Shown here piece after piece: positions 11,293 through 21,040 of a stretch of DNA of 34,944 nucleotides. The stretch lies in the NCBI GenBank assembly GCA_020860365.1, contig JAJBUL010000281.1:6358-41301 (forward strand), written 5' to 3'. A program made the position numbers and the translations under genes. The notes beneath the pieces were generated by a model. The model did no database searches and was not told the DNA's origin. It worked only from the letters and a program-made list of their open reading frames with translations. The stretch comes from Clostridiales bacterium. Lineage in GTDB: Bacteria > Bacillota > Clostridia > Lachnospirales > Lachnospiraceae. Numbering within the stretch: position 1 is the stretch's first letter; every line of letters begins with the position of its first letter.

Positions 11293-13467
11293 TTACACAT
11301 CTGCCTGCGCCGGCACAAACCGTCTGGTTTTTACCGGATCAGATGCTTCCTCGTGCGCCTTCTTTGCTTCTTTTGCTTCGCGGATTGCCTCTTCACAGAA
11401 ATACTCCTGCGCGCAGAGCAGCTCCTTGCCGCGCCGGTCAATCCGTTCATAGGTTCCATCCGGCTGCAGTACCTGTGCCTTTACGTTGTCGTCCAGCTGA
11501 ATCTGCAGAATGTGTCGCACCCGTTCCTGAATGTCCGGATCTTCGATTGGGAAAAGGATCTCCACGCGCTTATCCAAGTTGCGCGGCATCCAGTCGGCGC
11601 TGGCCATATAAAATTCTTCATTCTCATCATTTAAGAAATAGAAAATACGGGCGTGCTCCAGGAAGTTACCGACAATCGAGCGCACACGGATCGTCTCGCT
11701 GACGCCGGGGATTCCTGTCTTCAGGCAGCAGATGCCGCGGACAATCAGGTCAATCTGTACGCCAGCGGCGGAGGCCTCATACAGTGCCGCGATGATTTCT
11801 TTATCACACAGAGAGTTCATCTTGGCAATGATGCGGGCAGGCAGCCCATTCTTCGCGTGCTGCGTCTCACGGCGGATCAGGTACAGGAAACGGTCGCGCA
11901 TCCAGAGCGGCGCGAGCACCAGACGGTTCCAGTGCTTCGGCTCTGAGTAACCGGAGAGCATATTGAAGACCGCCGTCGCATCCTCTCCGATCGGCTCGGA
12001 ACAGGTCATGATCCCACAGTCTGTATACTGCTTCGCAGTCGAATCGTTATAATTGCCGGTTCCCAGATGCACATAGCGGCGGATGCCATCCTCTTCACGC
12101 CGCACCACCAGCGTAATCTTGCTGTGCGTCTTTAAGCCAAGCAGGCCGTAAATCACGTGGCAGCCCGAGTTCTCCAGCAGCTGCGCCCAGTTGATGTTAT
12201 TGGCCTCGTCACAGCGGGCCTTCAGCTCCACGAGTACGGAAACCTGTTTGCCATTCTCTGCCGCCTGCGCGAGTGCGCGGACGATCGGGGAATTGCCGCT
12301 GACGCGGTACAGGGTCTGCTTTATCGCAAGCACATCCGGGTCGACAGCCGCCTGTTTTACAAACTGAACCACCGGTTCAAACGTCATATACGGATGATGC
12401 AGAAGAATATCCCCTTCGCGGATCTGCGCAAAAATATCAATAGAATCTGTCATCCCCGGTACCGGCTGCGGCTGGTACGGCTTCTGCCGGTACGCCTCCA
12501 TGCCTTCCAGGCCGTATAATTTCATCAGAAACGTCAGATCCAGCGGTGCGCTGAGTTTGTAGATATCCTCATTTTTGACATCCAGCTCCTGCTTTAAAAT
12601 CTTCAAAAGCTTCGGATCCATGCCTTCCTCGATCTCCAGACGGATTACCTCGCCCCACTGGCGCTTTTTCAACTGCTTCTGGATTTCCTTTAGCAGGTCA
12701 GAAGCATCATCCTCGTCGATTGTCAGATCGGCATTCCGCATAATCCGGTACGGGTGCGCACAGACGACATTGTAATTGGAAAACAGCTGATCAATATTCC
12801 GCTCAATCAGCTCCTCCAGCAAAATCACACACTTTGCGCCTTCCGCAGTATCCGGCAGACGCACAAAACGGGGAAGTACAGATGGAACCTGCACCGTCGC
12901 AAATTCCGTCTTTCCATTTTTTCCCTTTTCTCCTTTCTCGCTCTTTTCCTCTTTCCTTGCAATCAGCGCTCCGATATTCAACGCTTTGTTGCGCAAAAGC
13001 GGAAACGGGCGGGAAGGATCCATCGCCATCGGCGTCAGCACCGGATAGACCGTCTCCTCGAAATAACGATCCGCTACCTCCGCCTGCTCGGCAGTCATCT
13101 TTTCATGTTCCGTCACAATCTCCAGTCCGCACTGCTTCATGAGCGGCAAGAGCGAACGGTTATACGTCGAATACTGCTGCTTTACCAGTTCATGTGCCTC
13201 CTGTGAAATCAGATCCAGCTGCTCCTGCGGCGTCATGCCGGAAATATCCTTTTTGGTATATTTCGCATGTACCATATCCTTCAGTGAGGCAACCCGGATC
13301 ATAAAGAGCTCATCCAGGTTTGACGCCGTGATGCTCAAAAATTTCAGCCGTTCCATGAGCGGATTTTCCTTATCACGCGCCTCTCCCAGTATCCGGGCGT
13401 TAAACTTCAGCCAGCTGCTCTCCCGGTTCGTATAATATTCCGGTTTATCAAATGCTGTATCTGCCAT
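11293..13467 (-). CDS. ppk1: Polyphosphate kinase 1
   Basis: [48 protein letters not shown]-like N-terminus; [61 protein letters not shown]. Confidence 0.96.
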   Translation of the reverse strand: [724 protein letters not shown]

Positions 13468-13622
13468 ATCCCTTGCACCTCTCTCCCTCAAATTGCTCTC
13501 GGTTCCATTTTCCCAGACTCCCGTTTTTTTTCCTTCGTTTCAAAGCACCAGACACTCCACCTCTGTCCGCAGAAAATCACTGCTGTCAAACGTTTATTCC
13601 CGCGAAGCGGCGCCATCACACA

Positions 13623-15221
13623 TTAAAAGGACTTCTTCTGCTTCAAAACCGGACGCACATTAAACATCTCCTCAAAGAAATCCACTTTCTCGTTAAAAGC
13701 GCCGCGCTCCAGCGAGAGATCCTGCTGGCTGGCCACAGAAATCTTTAATTCATGTTCTTTTAACGTCACCGTGACATTTGAACATTTCTGGTGATGTGTG
13801 CGATCCAGGGAATTCGCCACACGCAGGATTGCCGTCAGCTTTCCGGTAATCATATACTCCTTGGCGGAAAGATCGGTGCGTTCTTTTAATTCCTCATAAT
13901 AAATGAAGGGACTGGTGTTGTATTTCACTGTGTAGGCGACAATCGCCCGGTCTTCCTGGGAAAGTCCGATGATCTCTGTCGCGAGAATGATATTATAAGC
14001 GCAGTCGGAAATATCGGTCAAACTGATAAATTTCCCACAGCTGTGCAGGATCACCGCGATCTGCAGCAACAGCCGTTCGTGCTGCCCTAGGCCATGAACC
14101 TTTTTCATGTGGTCAAAAATCTGCACCGCAATATCGCCAATGTTCCGGATATGGCTCTGGCTGGTCTTATAGCGCTTCGCAATGCTGCGGGCAGCGGCCA
14201 GAATATCCTCGTCAAAGCTGTGGCGACGTGTCACAAGCCCCATGCGCACGCCATAATCATAAGAGACGCCGTCATTCAGGGAAAATCCGGGCATCCACAC
14301 AACATCCACATCAAAATTCTCAATCAGGCTCCGGCAGATAATGGCCGAAGGAACGATCGCATCCGTCATATCAGAGGGCAGGTCGTATTTCGCAGCAATC
14401 TCTTCCGGCGTCTGCGCGATCATATCCCTGTAAATACGCTCGAACTGCTCCTTCGTCAGGGAAGGAAAATCCGCGACCTTTCGATTCTCGGTGTCATCCT
14501 TCGGGGCGGAAACCGATGCCTCCTGCAGCTCCAGGAAATTTTTCATCGGCATCATCTCGTTCAGGCTGCCGCCCAAAACAATCAGGTTCCGGATCTTGCG
14601 GTCCTTCTGGTAAAGCTTCGCGAATCCGGCAAGCTCGTAGGCCATCAGTTCCCGCACCAGTTTTTCAAAATGCTCTCCATTTTTCGCGAGCGGAAGCAGG
14701 TTTTCCCTCGTTGTAATATTGCCCACGCGGATGTTCTGCGTAGTGATCAGCTTATCCTTGTCAAAGAGCGAAATCTGTGTGCTGCTCCCACTGATATCCA
14801 CGATCGCAGTCGCATTCTGGATGATCGTCTCAAACTCCGCCGAGGTCGAAGCGATCGCCTGATAATCCACAAAACGCTGCTCCGCGTTTGTGAATACATC
14901 GATCTCCAGACCGGTCTGTTTTTCAATATAGTCACAGAGAATCGTGTGGTTCCGCGATTCCCGAAACGCACTGGTCGCAAAAACGCGGTAAGCCGCAACC
15001 CTGTATCCGGCCATCGTGCGTTTGAAATCATTCAGTACATCGCAGAGCTCGTCGATGTGTTCCCGGCTGATACGCCCCTGCTCGTAGACGTCCAGACCAA
15101 GATTGATGCGAGTCGAGACGCACTCGATTTCCCGCATCGACCGCCGCTGGGTAAATTCAAAAATCTTCATTTCTGTCACGGCTGAGCCAATGCTCACAGC
15201 CGCGAAGGTTTTCAGTGCCAT
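13623..15221 (-). CDS. ppx: Ppx/GppA family exopolyphosphatase with C-terminal HD-like domain
   Basis: MALKTFAAVSIGSAVTEMKIFEFTQRRSMREIECVSTRINLG...AIVDISGSSTQISLFDKDKL; GGAGG RBS before the ATG at 15221. Confidence 0.88.
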   Translation of the reverse strand: MALKTFAAVSIGSAVTEMKIFEFTQRRSMREIECVSTRINLGLDVYEQGRISREHIDELCDVLNDFKRTMAGYRVAAYRVFATSAFRESRNHTILCDYIEKQTGLEIDVFTNAEQRFVDYQAIASTSAEFETIIQNATAIVDISGSSTQISLFDKDKLITTQNIRVGNITTRENLLPLAKNGEHFEKLVRELMAYELAGFAKLYQKDRKIRNLIVLGGSLNEMMPMKNFLELQEASVSAPKDDTENRKVADFPSLTKEQFERIYRDMIAQTPEEIAAKYDLPSDMTDAIVPSAIICRSLIENFDVDVVWMPGFSLNDGVSYDYGVRMGLVTRRHSFDEDILAAARSIAKRYKTSQSHIRNIGDIAVQIFDHMKKVHGLGQHERLLLQIAVILHSCGKFISLTDISDCAYNIILATEIIGLSQEDRAIVAYTVKYNTSPFIYYEELKERTDLSAKEYMITGKLTAILRVANSLDRTHHQKCSNVTVTLKEHELKISVASQQDLSLERGAFNEKVDFFEEMFNVRPVLKQKKSF

Positions 15222-15320
15222 AAGGCGTACCTCCATTACAAAACAAGTTTGCTTTGCTGCGTTTTCTGCCATGCAGGCCACAGGCCGTTTGCTAAGCAAA
15301 CTATCCGCTGCTTTACTGCT

Positions 15321-16739
15321 TTACTGCATGGCAGAGATGTAGTCGACAAACTGTTGCGCTGTTCTGCCCGAAAGCCCGCCGTGGCTCAGCTCCCACTTGT
15401 TGGCTTCCAGCAGCAGCTCTTCTTCGGGCATAGTGATCCCATAGCGGGCCGCCAGGGTGCGCACGATATGCTGGAACTGCTTTTTGTCCGGCGAACCAAA
15501 ATAGATAGTGACCCCGAACCGGGAGGAGAGCGAGAGCTTTTCCTGCACCGTATCAGAAACATGCAGGTCGCCCCCGTGCGTCGCGTGAATCTCGGCCGGT
15601 TTTCCGATATCACCCTCCATGTTGTCGCCAAACTGTTCCCGAATCAGATGGCGGCGGTTGGATGTCGCGTAGATCAGTACGTTTTCCGGCTTTCGCTCCA
15701 GTCCGCCCTCGATCACCGCTTTCAGGTATTTGTACTCAATCTCAAACTCCTCAAAGGACAGATCATCCATGTAAATGATAAACCGGTAATTGCGGTTCTT
15801 GATCTGGGCGATCACCTCGTTGAGATCCTGAAACTGGTGTTTGTAAATCTCAATCATGCGCAGTCCGCGGTCATAGTACTGATTCAAAATACCTTTGATG
15901 CTGGAGGATTTTCCTGTTCCGGCGTCGCCAAAGAGCAGGCAATTATTCGCGGTTTTTCCCTGGATAAATGCTTCGGTATTATCAATGAGTTTCTTTTTTT
16001 GAATCTCATATCCCACCAGGTCATCCAGCTTCACGTGCGCAATGTTCGTGATCGGCAGGATCTGGACCCCATTCTCATCATGTGCAATTCGGAACGCTTT
16101 ATGCAAGCCAAACCTTCCTACGCCAAATTCCTGGTAAAAATGCATCATGTGTGCCGCAAATTCCCCCAGTCCGGCTGTTTCTGCGTGTGAAACGTTTTCT
16201 TCATAGCCGTCACAGGCTGCCGCCCTGCTTTCGAAATGGGGCGTTTTCACATCGTCTCCTGCTGCGGAGTCCGCAGCCAGCTGTGCGCCGAGTTCGCAGA
16301 TGCGGTCTCGGATGCGCCGATTGAAGACCTTGCCCTCGACACTTCCTCTTTTATAATGTAAGATTTCTTCAAAAAATCCCACCTGCAGCTTCTGCTCAAG
16401 TTCCGAAAAATCCAGGCGGTACAGCTGCATAAAAATCTGGAAATCATGCTTCGCAATCTGCAGCAGGCTTCCGTCCGTCTTTCCACTGATCTCACAGGAA
16501 GTACTGAATACATTCTCATTGTTTACCAGAAGCAGAGTCAGGTAATTGTGCCAGAGATTTCCCTCAAAGCCATAGGTGCCAGCCAGATCAATCAGCGCAT
16601 GCATGCAGGAATAAAAACGGACTCGTATTTCGTCCCTGAACTCTTCCTGATCCATATGCGTGAATACCCAGTCCATATCTTCCAGAATCTGCCCGTTCTC
16701 AAAATTCCGGTACAGGATCAGTTCATCCGATACTTTCAT
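15321..16739 (-). CDS. DUF815 family AAA ATP-binding protein
   Basis: LVGYEIQKKKLIDNTEAFIQGKTANNCLLFGDAGTGKSSSIKGILNQYYDRGLRMIEIYKHQFQDLNEVIAQIKNRNYRFIIYMDDLSFEEFE: Walker A GDAGTGKSS and Walker B. Confidence 0.88.
   Translation of the reverse strand: MKVSDELILYRNFENGQILEDMDWVFTHMDQEEFRDEIRVRFYSCMHALIDLAGTYGFEGNLWHNYLTLLLVNNENVFSTSCEISGKTDGSLLQIAKHDFQIFMQLYRLDFSELEQKLQVGFFEEILHYKRGSVEGKVFNRRIRDRICELGAQLAADSAAGDDVKTPHFESRAAACDGYEENVSHAETAGLGEFAAHMMHFYQEFGVGRFGLHKAFRIAHDENGVQILPITNIAHVKLDDLVGYEIQKKKLIDNTEAFIQGKTANNCLLFGDAGTGKSSSIKGILNQYYDRGLRMIEIYKHQFQDLNEVIAQIKNRNYRFIIYMDDLSFEEFEIEYKYLKAVIEGGLERKPENVLIYATSNRRHLIREQFGDNMEGDIGKPAEIHATHGGDLHVSDTVQEKLSLSSRFGVTIYFGSPDKKQFQHIVRTLAARYGITMPEEELLLEANKWELSHGGLSGRTAQQFVDYISAMQ
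16187..16256. repeat. Diverged copy of the dispersed 'ETPPRES' GC-rich repeat, inside the DUF815 coding sequence
   Basis: Ungapped hand alignment to 23612-23681, about 54 of 70 nt identical; translated minus strand DDVKTPHFESRAAACDGYEENVS. Confidence 0.7.
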
Positions 16740-16819
16740 TTGTTTTCTCCTCAAGCTATCATTTTCTTATCTTACGATTTCTTATCCTTTAAAGAAAAAT
16801 ACCTGCGTTTTCCAGGGAC

Positions 16820-17950
16820 TCAATAGTTTCCCAGAATTTTCATATTCGTTGCTTCCTCGCGGATGCCCCGCAGCGCATTTTTGACTGCACTGTCCATAAG
16901 GTTTCCATCAAAGTCCACAAAAAAGCGGTACTCCCAGTTCTGCCCGGGGATCGGTCGGGACTCGATCTTCGTCATATTCAGATTATTATAGATAAAATGC
17001 GACAGAATATGGTACAGCGACCCGCTGTGGTGCGGCACCTCAAAGCAAATGCTGATCTTTTTCGCATCGCGCCGGAAGACACGCTGGTTCGTAACAACAA
17101 TAAAGCGCGTCGAATTCGCCTGGTTATAATAAATCTTTTCTTCCAGAACCTCAAGGCCAAACGTCTCCGCCGCAAACAGGCTTCCCACAGCCGCCTGCGT
17201 CGGATCCCCCTCTTCCGCCACTTTCTTTGCCGCCCGCGCCGTATTGTCAAACGGAATCAGCTGCCATTCGGGATGGCGGTACAGATATTCCTCACACTGG
17301 GAAAGCGCCTGCTGATGAGAATACACCCGTCTGATATTTTCAAGCTTTGCGCCCGGAAGGCCGAGCAGCGCGTGCTCGCATTTCACAATCTGCTCCCCGA
17401 CAATATAATTCTCAAAGTTCACCAGCAGGTCATAATTGTCCGCCACGATCCCGGCCGATGAGTTTTCTATCGGAAGCACCGCATAGTCCGCGGACCCCTC
17501 CGCAATCGCCTCCATCGCATCGCGAAACTTCCGCACATGGAAACAGTTCACATCGTTTCCAAAATACTCGCGCATCGCCGCGTGGCTGTACGCACCTTCG
17601 ACCCCCTGATAAACGACTCGAATATTCTCCCGGTCAATGTCCTCTACCTCGATAAACGGCAGGCGGCCGGCCACACCGTTCTCCTCCAGCAGCTGATACT
17701 GCAGCTTGCGGCTCATCGCCATAATCTGGGAAAAAAGCTCCTGTACCCCATGGCGGTTAAAGTCATTGTGCGCCATCGCGCCGAGTGTCTCCAGCTTACT
17801 CTGCTCACGTTCCTTATCAAAAACCTTACGGCCATTTTCGATTTTGAAGCGCGCGACCTCCTCACTGATCTTCATTCTTCGCTCAAACAGTTCCGTTATC
17901 TGTGCGTCCACGAGGTCAATCTCATCTCTTAATTCCAGCAAGTCCCTCAT
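16820..17950 (-). CDS. pheA: Bifunctional chorismate mutase / prephenate dehydratase
   Basis: MRDLLELRDEIDLVDAQITELFERRMKISEEVARFKIENGRKVFDKEREQ (AroQ mutase) followed by VVYQGVEGAYSHAAMREYFG...DYAVLPIENSSAGIV and C-terminal ACT-like ESRPIPGQNWEYRFFVDFDG. Confidence 0.95.
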   Translation of the reverse strand: MRDLLELRDEIDLVDAQITELFERRMKISEEVARFKIENGRKVFDKEREQSKLETLGAMAHNDFNRHGVQELFSQIMAMSRKLQYQLLEENGVAGRLPFIEVEDIDRENIRVVYQGVEGAYSHAAMREYFGNDVNCFHVRKFRDAMEAIAEGSADYAVLPIENSSAGIVADNYDLLVNFENYIVGEQIVKCEHALLGLPGAKLENIRRVYSHQQALSQCEEYLYRHPEWQLIPFDNTARAAKKVAEEGDPTQAAVGSLFAAETFGLEVLEEKIYYNQANSTRFIVVTNQRVFRRDAKKISICFEVPHHSGSLYHILSHFIYNNLNMTKIESRPIPGQNWEYRFFVDFDGNLMDSAVKNALRGIREEATNMKILGNY

Positions 17951-17996
17951 AAATTGCAATCCTCTCCAGGTATTTTTCCTTGTTCCATTTTTGGAT

Positions 17997-18045
17997 TTCA
18001 GAGCTGCATCCAGTCAAATCAACCAGCCTTGACTGCAGCTCTGAA
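17997..18045. repeat. Long intergenic hairpin between pheA and the aldo/keto reductase, possible processing site or terminator
   Basis: TTCAGAGCTGC-ATCC-AGTCAA ... TTGACT-GCAGCTCTGAA: 11 bp + 6 bp stem with a 4-nt bulge. Confidence 0.6.
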
Positions 18046-18053
18046 GTATTCTT

Positions 18054-19166
18054 TTATTTTTCAAAAATTTTCGCTGTCTTCTTCAGCCAGTCGGTCACCT
18101 TCAGATGCTGCGGACATACACCCTCACACTGTCCGCATTCGATGCAATCGGAAGCCTTGCCGTGCTCTTTGGAGAGCTCTCCGTAACGTGCCGCATGCGC
18201 AGGATTGTCCCGATCCTCCAGTTCCGCGTTATAAAGCGCAAAGTAATCTGGAATCGCGATATCCATCGGGCAGCCTTCCACGCAGTAACGGCAGGCCGTG
18301 CAGGGAATCTTCGCCGCCTCGTGAATGATATCGACCACCTGCCCCAGAAGCAGATTCTTTTCCTCTTCCGTGAGTGGCTCCATATCCTGCATATAACCGC
18401 TGTTGTCCAGCATCTGCTCCATCGAAGACATCCCGCTTAAAACAATCATCACATTCTCAAGGCTCGCCGCAAAACGGATCGCCCAGGACGCGTTCGACCA
18501 GTCCGGATGAACCGCGCGAAGCAGCTTTTCTGCCTTTTCCGGCAGCTTTGCCAGCGTACCGCCCTTGACCGGCTCCATGACGACAACCTTCTTGCCATGC
18601 TTTACCACTGTCTCATAGCATTTGCGGGACTGCACCCTTGCATCCTCCCAGTCGAGGTAATTCAGCTGCAGCTGCACAAACTCTACTTCCGGATGATCCG
18701 TCAGAATCCGGTCAAGCACTTCTGCCTTGTCATGGAAGGAAAACCCGATGTGGCGAACCTTCCCTGCCGCCTTTTTCGCGGAAATAAATTCAAATCCGCC
18801 CAGACGCTCTACCAGATCATAGCGGTCGCCGCTCACCGCGTGCAGAAGGTAGTAGTCAAAAAAGTCCTGTCCCGTCTTTTCCAGCTGTTCATTAAAAATA
18901 CGCTCCATATCCTCCTTCTTTTCCAGCTGAAAAAGCGGAAGCTTCGTCGCCAGCGTATAGCTGTCACGAGCATAACGCTTCGTGATCACATCCTTCACTG
19001 CGCGCTCGCTCTCATGATCGTGATACATGTATGCGGTATCAAAATACGTAAAGCCGCGCTCGAGAAAGGTATCCGCCATCCGACAGACCTGCTCTTTGTC
19101 GATACTTTTCGAATCATCCGCGTTTAAAAGCGGAAGCCGCATCAAACCAAAACCTAATTTTCCCAT
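18054..19166 (-). CDS. Aldo/keto reductase with C-terminal 4Fe-4S dicluster
   Basis: MGKLGFGLMRLPLLNADD...YFDTAYMYHDHESERAVKD...CTACRYCVEGCPMDIAIPDYFALYN...CIECGQCEGVCPQHLKV. Confidence 0.92.
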   Translation of the reverse strand: MGKLGFGLMRLPLLNADDSKSIDKEQVCRMADTFLERGFTYFDTAYMYHDHESERAVKDVITKRYARDSYTLATKLPLFQLEKKEDMERIFNEQLEKTGQDFFDYYLLHAVSGDRYDLVERLGGFEFISAKKAAGKVRHIGFSFHDKAEVLDRILTDHPEVEFVQLQLNYLDWEDARVQSRKCYETVVKHGKKVVVMEPVKGGTLAKLPEKAEKLLRAVHPDWSNASWAIRFAASLENVMIVLSGMSSMEQMLDNSGYMQDMEPLTEEEKNLLLGQVVDIIHEAAKIPCTACRYCVEGCPMDIAIPDYFALYNAELEDRDNPAHAARYGELSKEHGKASDCIECGQCEGVCPQHLKVTDWLKKTAKIFEK

Positions 19167-19259
19167 TTTCATATCCTCCTTAATCATTATACAACTGCTT
19201 CGATGAGCAGCCGATTACCAGAACCATTCTTTCCTGATTTCCTGTTTGCAGAAGAATTT

Positions 19260-20612
19260 TTACAGTAAGAACTCGGCCATCACCTGGTTGCTCAAATCCA
19301 GGCCTCGCGCTGTCAGGGAAATGCGCCCACACTGTCTCTTTAGCAGGCCAGGAGAAATCATCCGCTCAATCACATCAGCATATACCTGATCGACCGGCAG
19401 ATGAAAACGGTCAGAAAATTCCTCTTCGGAGATACCGGAAAGCATCCGCAGTCCGAGAAACATAAACTCAGACATTTCGTCCTCCGCAGAAAGAATCTCA
19501 TAATCGCCATCGTGCTCTTCCCCGCTGCTTTCCTTCGCGGCGCACGGATGAAGCATCGTAGAATCAGAAGCACTCTGGATGTTGCCATGCACAGCAGTTC
19601 GCCATCTCTCCCTTATCAGTTCCTCATACGCGGCAGCTTCTGTCGGGTTTTGACAGCGCACACTCCCCAGAGATCGCTGAGCCAGATCACCGCTCTGTTT
19701 CCTGCGGTATCGAATCAAAGATGAGGCTCCCAGACCAAATCCCATGTATTCCGTTCCCCGCCAGTAGCCGATATTGTGACGGCATGCAAACCCCGGACGG
19801 GCATAGTTCGAGATTTCGTAGTGCTCATATCCCGCCTCACCCAGCAACTGCTCCGTGAGGACATACATCCTGCGCTCCTCCTCCTCGGAAGGCAGATACA
19901 ATGGCTGTTCTCCATTCTCACGAAGTATATCATCTTCATGATATTTCTGATAAAACGGAGTTCCTTCCTCAATGATTAAACTATACGCCGAAATGTGTTC
20001 CGGCGCAAGCATTAAAATTTGCCGCAGCGTATTCTCCCACGATTCTGCCGTTTGCCCAGGCAGAGCCGACATCAGGTCTATATTAATATTTTTATACCCA
20101 GCCGCCCTGGCCGCCTCATAGGAGTCAAGGAACGTCTCCCAGGTATGGATCCGGCCAAGGATGGCAAGCTCTGTATTATCCGCAGACTGAAGGCCAAAAC
20201 TGATGCGATTGATGCCGCAGGCCAGATAAGCCTCCAGTCTCTCTTTCTGTGATGCCGCATCAGCCAGACGAAGAGTCCCCGGATTACACTCAATCGTTAT
20301 TTCACATATCTCTGAAAAGCAAAACATCTCACGCAGTGCTTCCATGATCCTGGCTATCTCTGATGCCGGAAGAATCGATGGCGTACCGCCTCCAAAAAAC
20401 ACACTGGTAACTATGTATTCCTCCCGCTTCACACATTCCATTCTTTCAGACAACGCGGATGCACTGATCGGCATTCCGATCTGGATTTCTTTTATCAATA
20501 CCTGAACATACCGCTCGCGCTGTTCTCGCCCTGCAGGAGCAGAAAGGAAATCACAGTAAGCGCATTTTCTTACACAAAAAGGAATGTGAATATAGATTTC
20601 CAGTTTTCGCAT
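19260..20612 (-). CDS. hemW: Radical SAM heme chaperone HemW / coproporphyrinogen III oxidase-like
   Basis: MRKLEIYIHIPFCVRKCAYCDFLSAPAG (CxxxCxxC), SVFFGGGTPSILP, ECNPGTL, RISFGLQS, NINIDLMSALPGQT. Confidence 0.95.
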   Translation of the reverse strand: MRKLEIYIHIPFCVRKCAYCDFLSAPAGREQRERYVQVLIKEIQIGMPISASALSERMECVKREEYIVTSVFFGGGTPSILPASEIARIMEALREMFCFSEICEITIECNPGTLRLADAASQKERLEAYLACGINRISFGLQSADNTELAILGRIHTWETFLDSYEAARAAGYKNINIDLMSALPGQTAESWENTLRQILMLAPEHISAYSLIIEEGTPFYQKYHEDDILRENGEQPLYLPSEEEERRMYVLTEQLLGEAGYEHYEISNYARPGFACRHNIGYWRGTEYMGFGLGASSLIRYRRKQSGDLAQRSLGSVRCQNPTEAAAYEELIRERWRTAVHGNIQSASDSTMLHPCAAKESSGEEHDGDYEILSAEDEMSEFMFLGLRMLSGISEEEFSDRFHLPVDQVYADVIERMISPGLLKRQCGRISLTARGLDLSNQVMAEFLL

Positions 20613-20680
20613 AGCATATTTACCTTCTTAAAATTCTCTGTTTTTAAACTACTCTGTCTTTCCACGTTATCTGCGTGTGT

Positions 20681-20717
20681 AAAAATCCGCAGGGTATTTT
20701 TATCCCTGCGGACTTTT
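20681..20717 (-). terminator. Intrinsic terminator downstream of the RelE-type toxin gene
   Basis: TCCGCAGGG-TATTTTTAT-CCCTGCGGA, followed on the minus strand by TTTTT. Confidence 0.8.
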
Positions 20718-21040
20718 CAGAAATTTATTTTAAGAAGAAGTGGTTTTGCATTCACAAGCATATGCAGAACTCTCAATATATACACAGTATGTTCTGTAAA
20801 ATTTATATAGAAATATATTTTATAATTTTTATAGTAGCACTTACGAATTCCCAGTGCCGCCAATTCATCATCTTCATCCAGCTCATGCTTGTCTGGCATA
20901 AATTCCAGTTTGGCAATTTTATTCCTGAAACCTGCAGATAATTTCAGAGCTGTCTCAGGAGACCTCTTCTCAAAAGCAATATAATCTGTATTATCCTGAA
21001 TATCATTCTCAGCCAGGGGAAGCGTGATCACGCTATACAT
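20717..21040 (-). CDS. RelE/ParE family toxin
   Basis: MYSVITLPLAENDIQDNTDYIAFEKRSPETALKLSAGFRNKIAKLEFMPDKHELDEDDELAALGIRKCYYKNYKIYFYINFTEHTVYILRVLHM. Start overlaps the antitoxin stop. Confidence 0.85.
   Translation of the reverse strand: MYSVITLPLAENDIQDNTDYIAFEKRSPETALKLSAGFRNKIAKLEFMPDKHELDEDDELAALGIRKCYYKNYKIYFYINFTEHTVYILRVLHMLVNAKPLLLKINF

Noticed and set aside
10227-11702. 491-aa plus-strand ORF opposite ispG/ppk
   Set aside because: Antisense shadow ORF over two confident conserved genes.
14094-15185. 363-aa plus-strand ORF opposite ppx
   Set aside because: Antisense shadow ORF with no recognisable family motifs.
15249-16190. 313-aa plus-strand ORF opposite the DUF815 ATPase
   Set aside because: Antisense to a gene with clear Walker motifs; no independent support.
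19500-19600. Possible repeat insertion in the hemW variable segment (SASDSTMLHPCAAKESSGEEHDG)
   Set aside because: Looks like an insert, but no clear nucleotide match to the 16.2/23.6-kb repeat.
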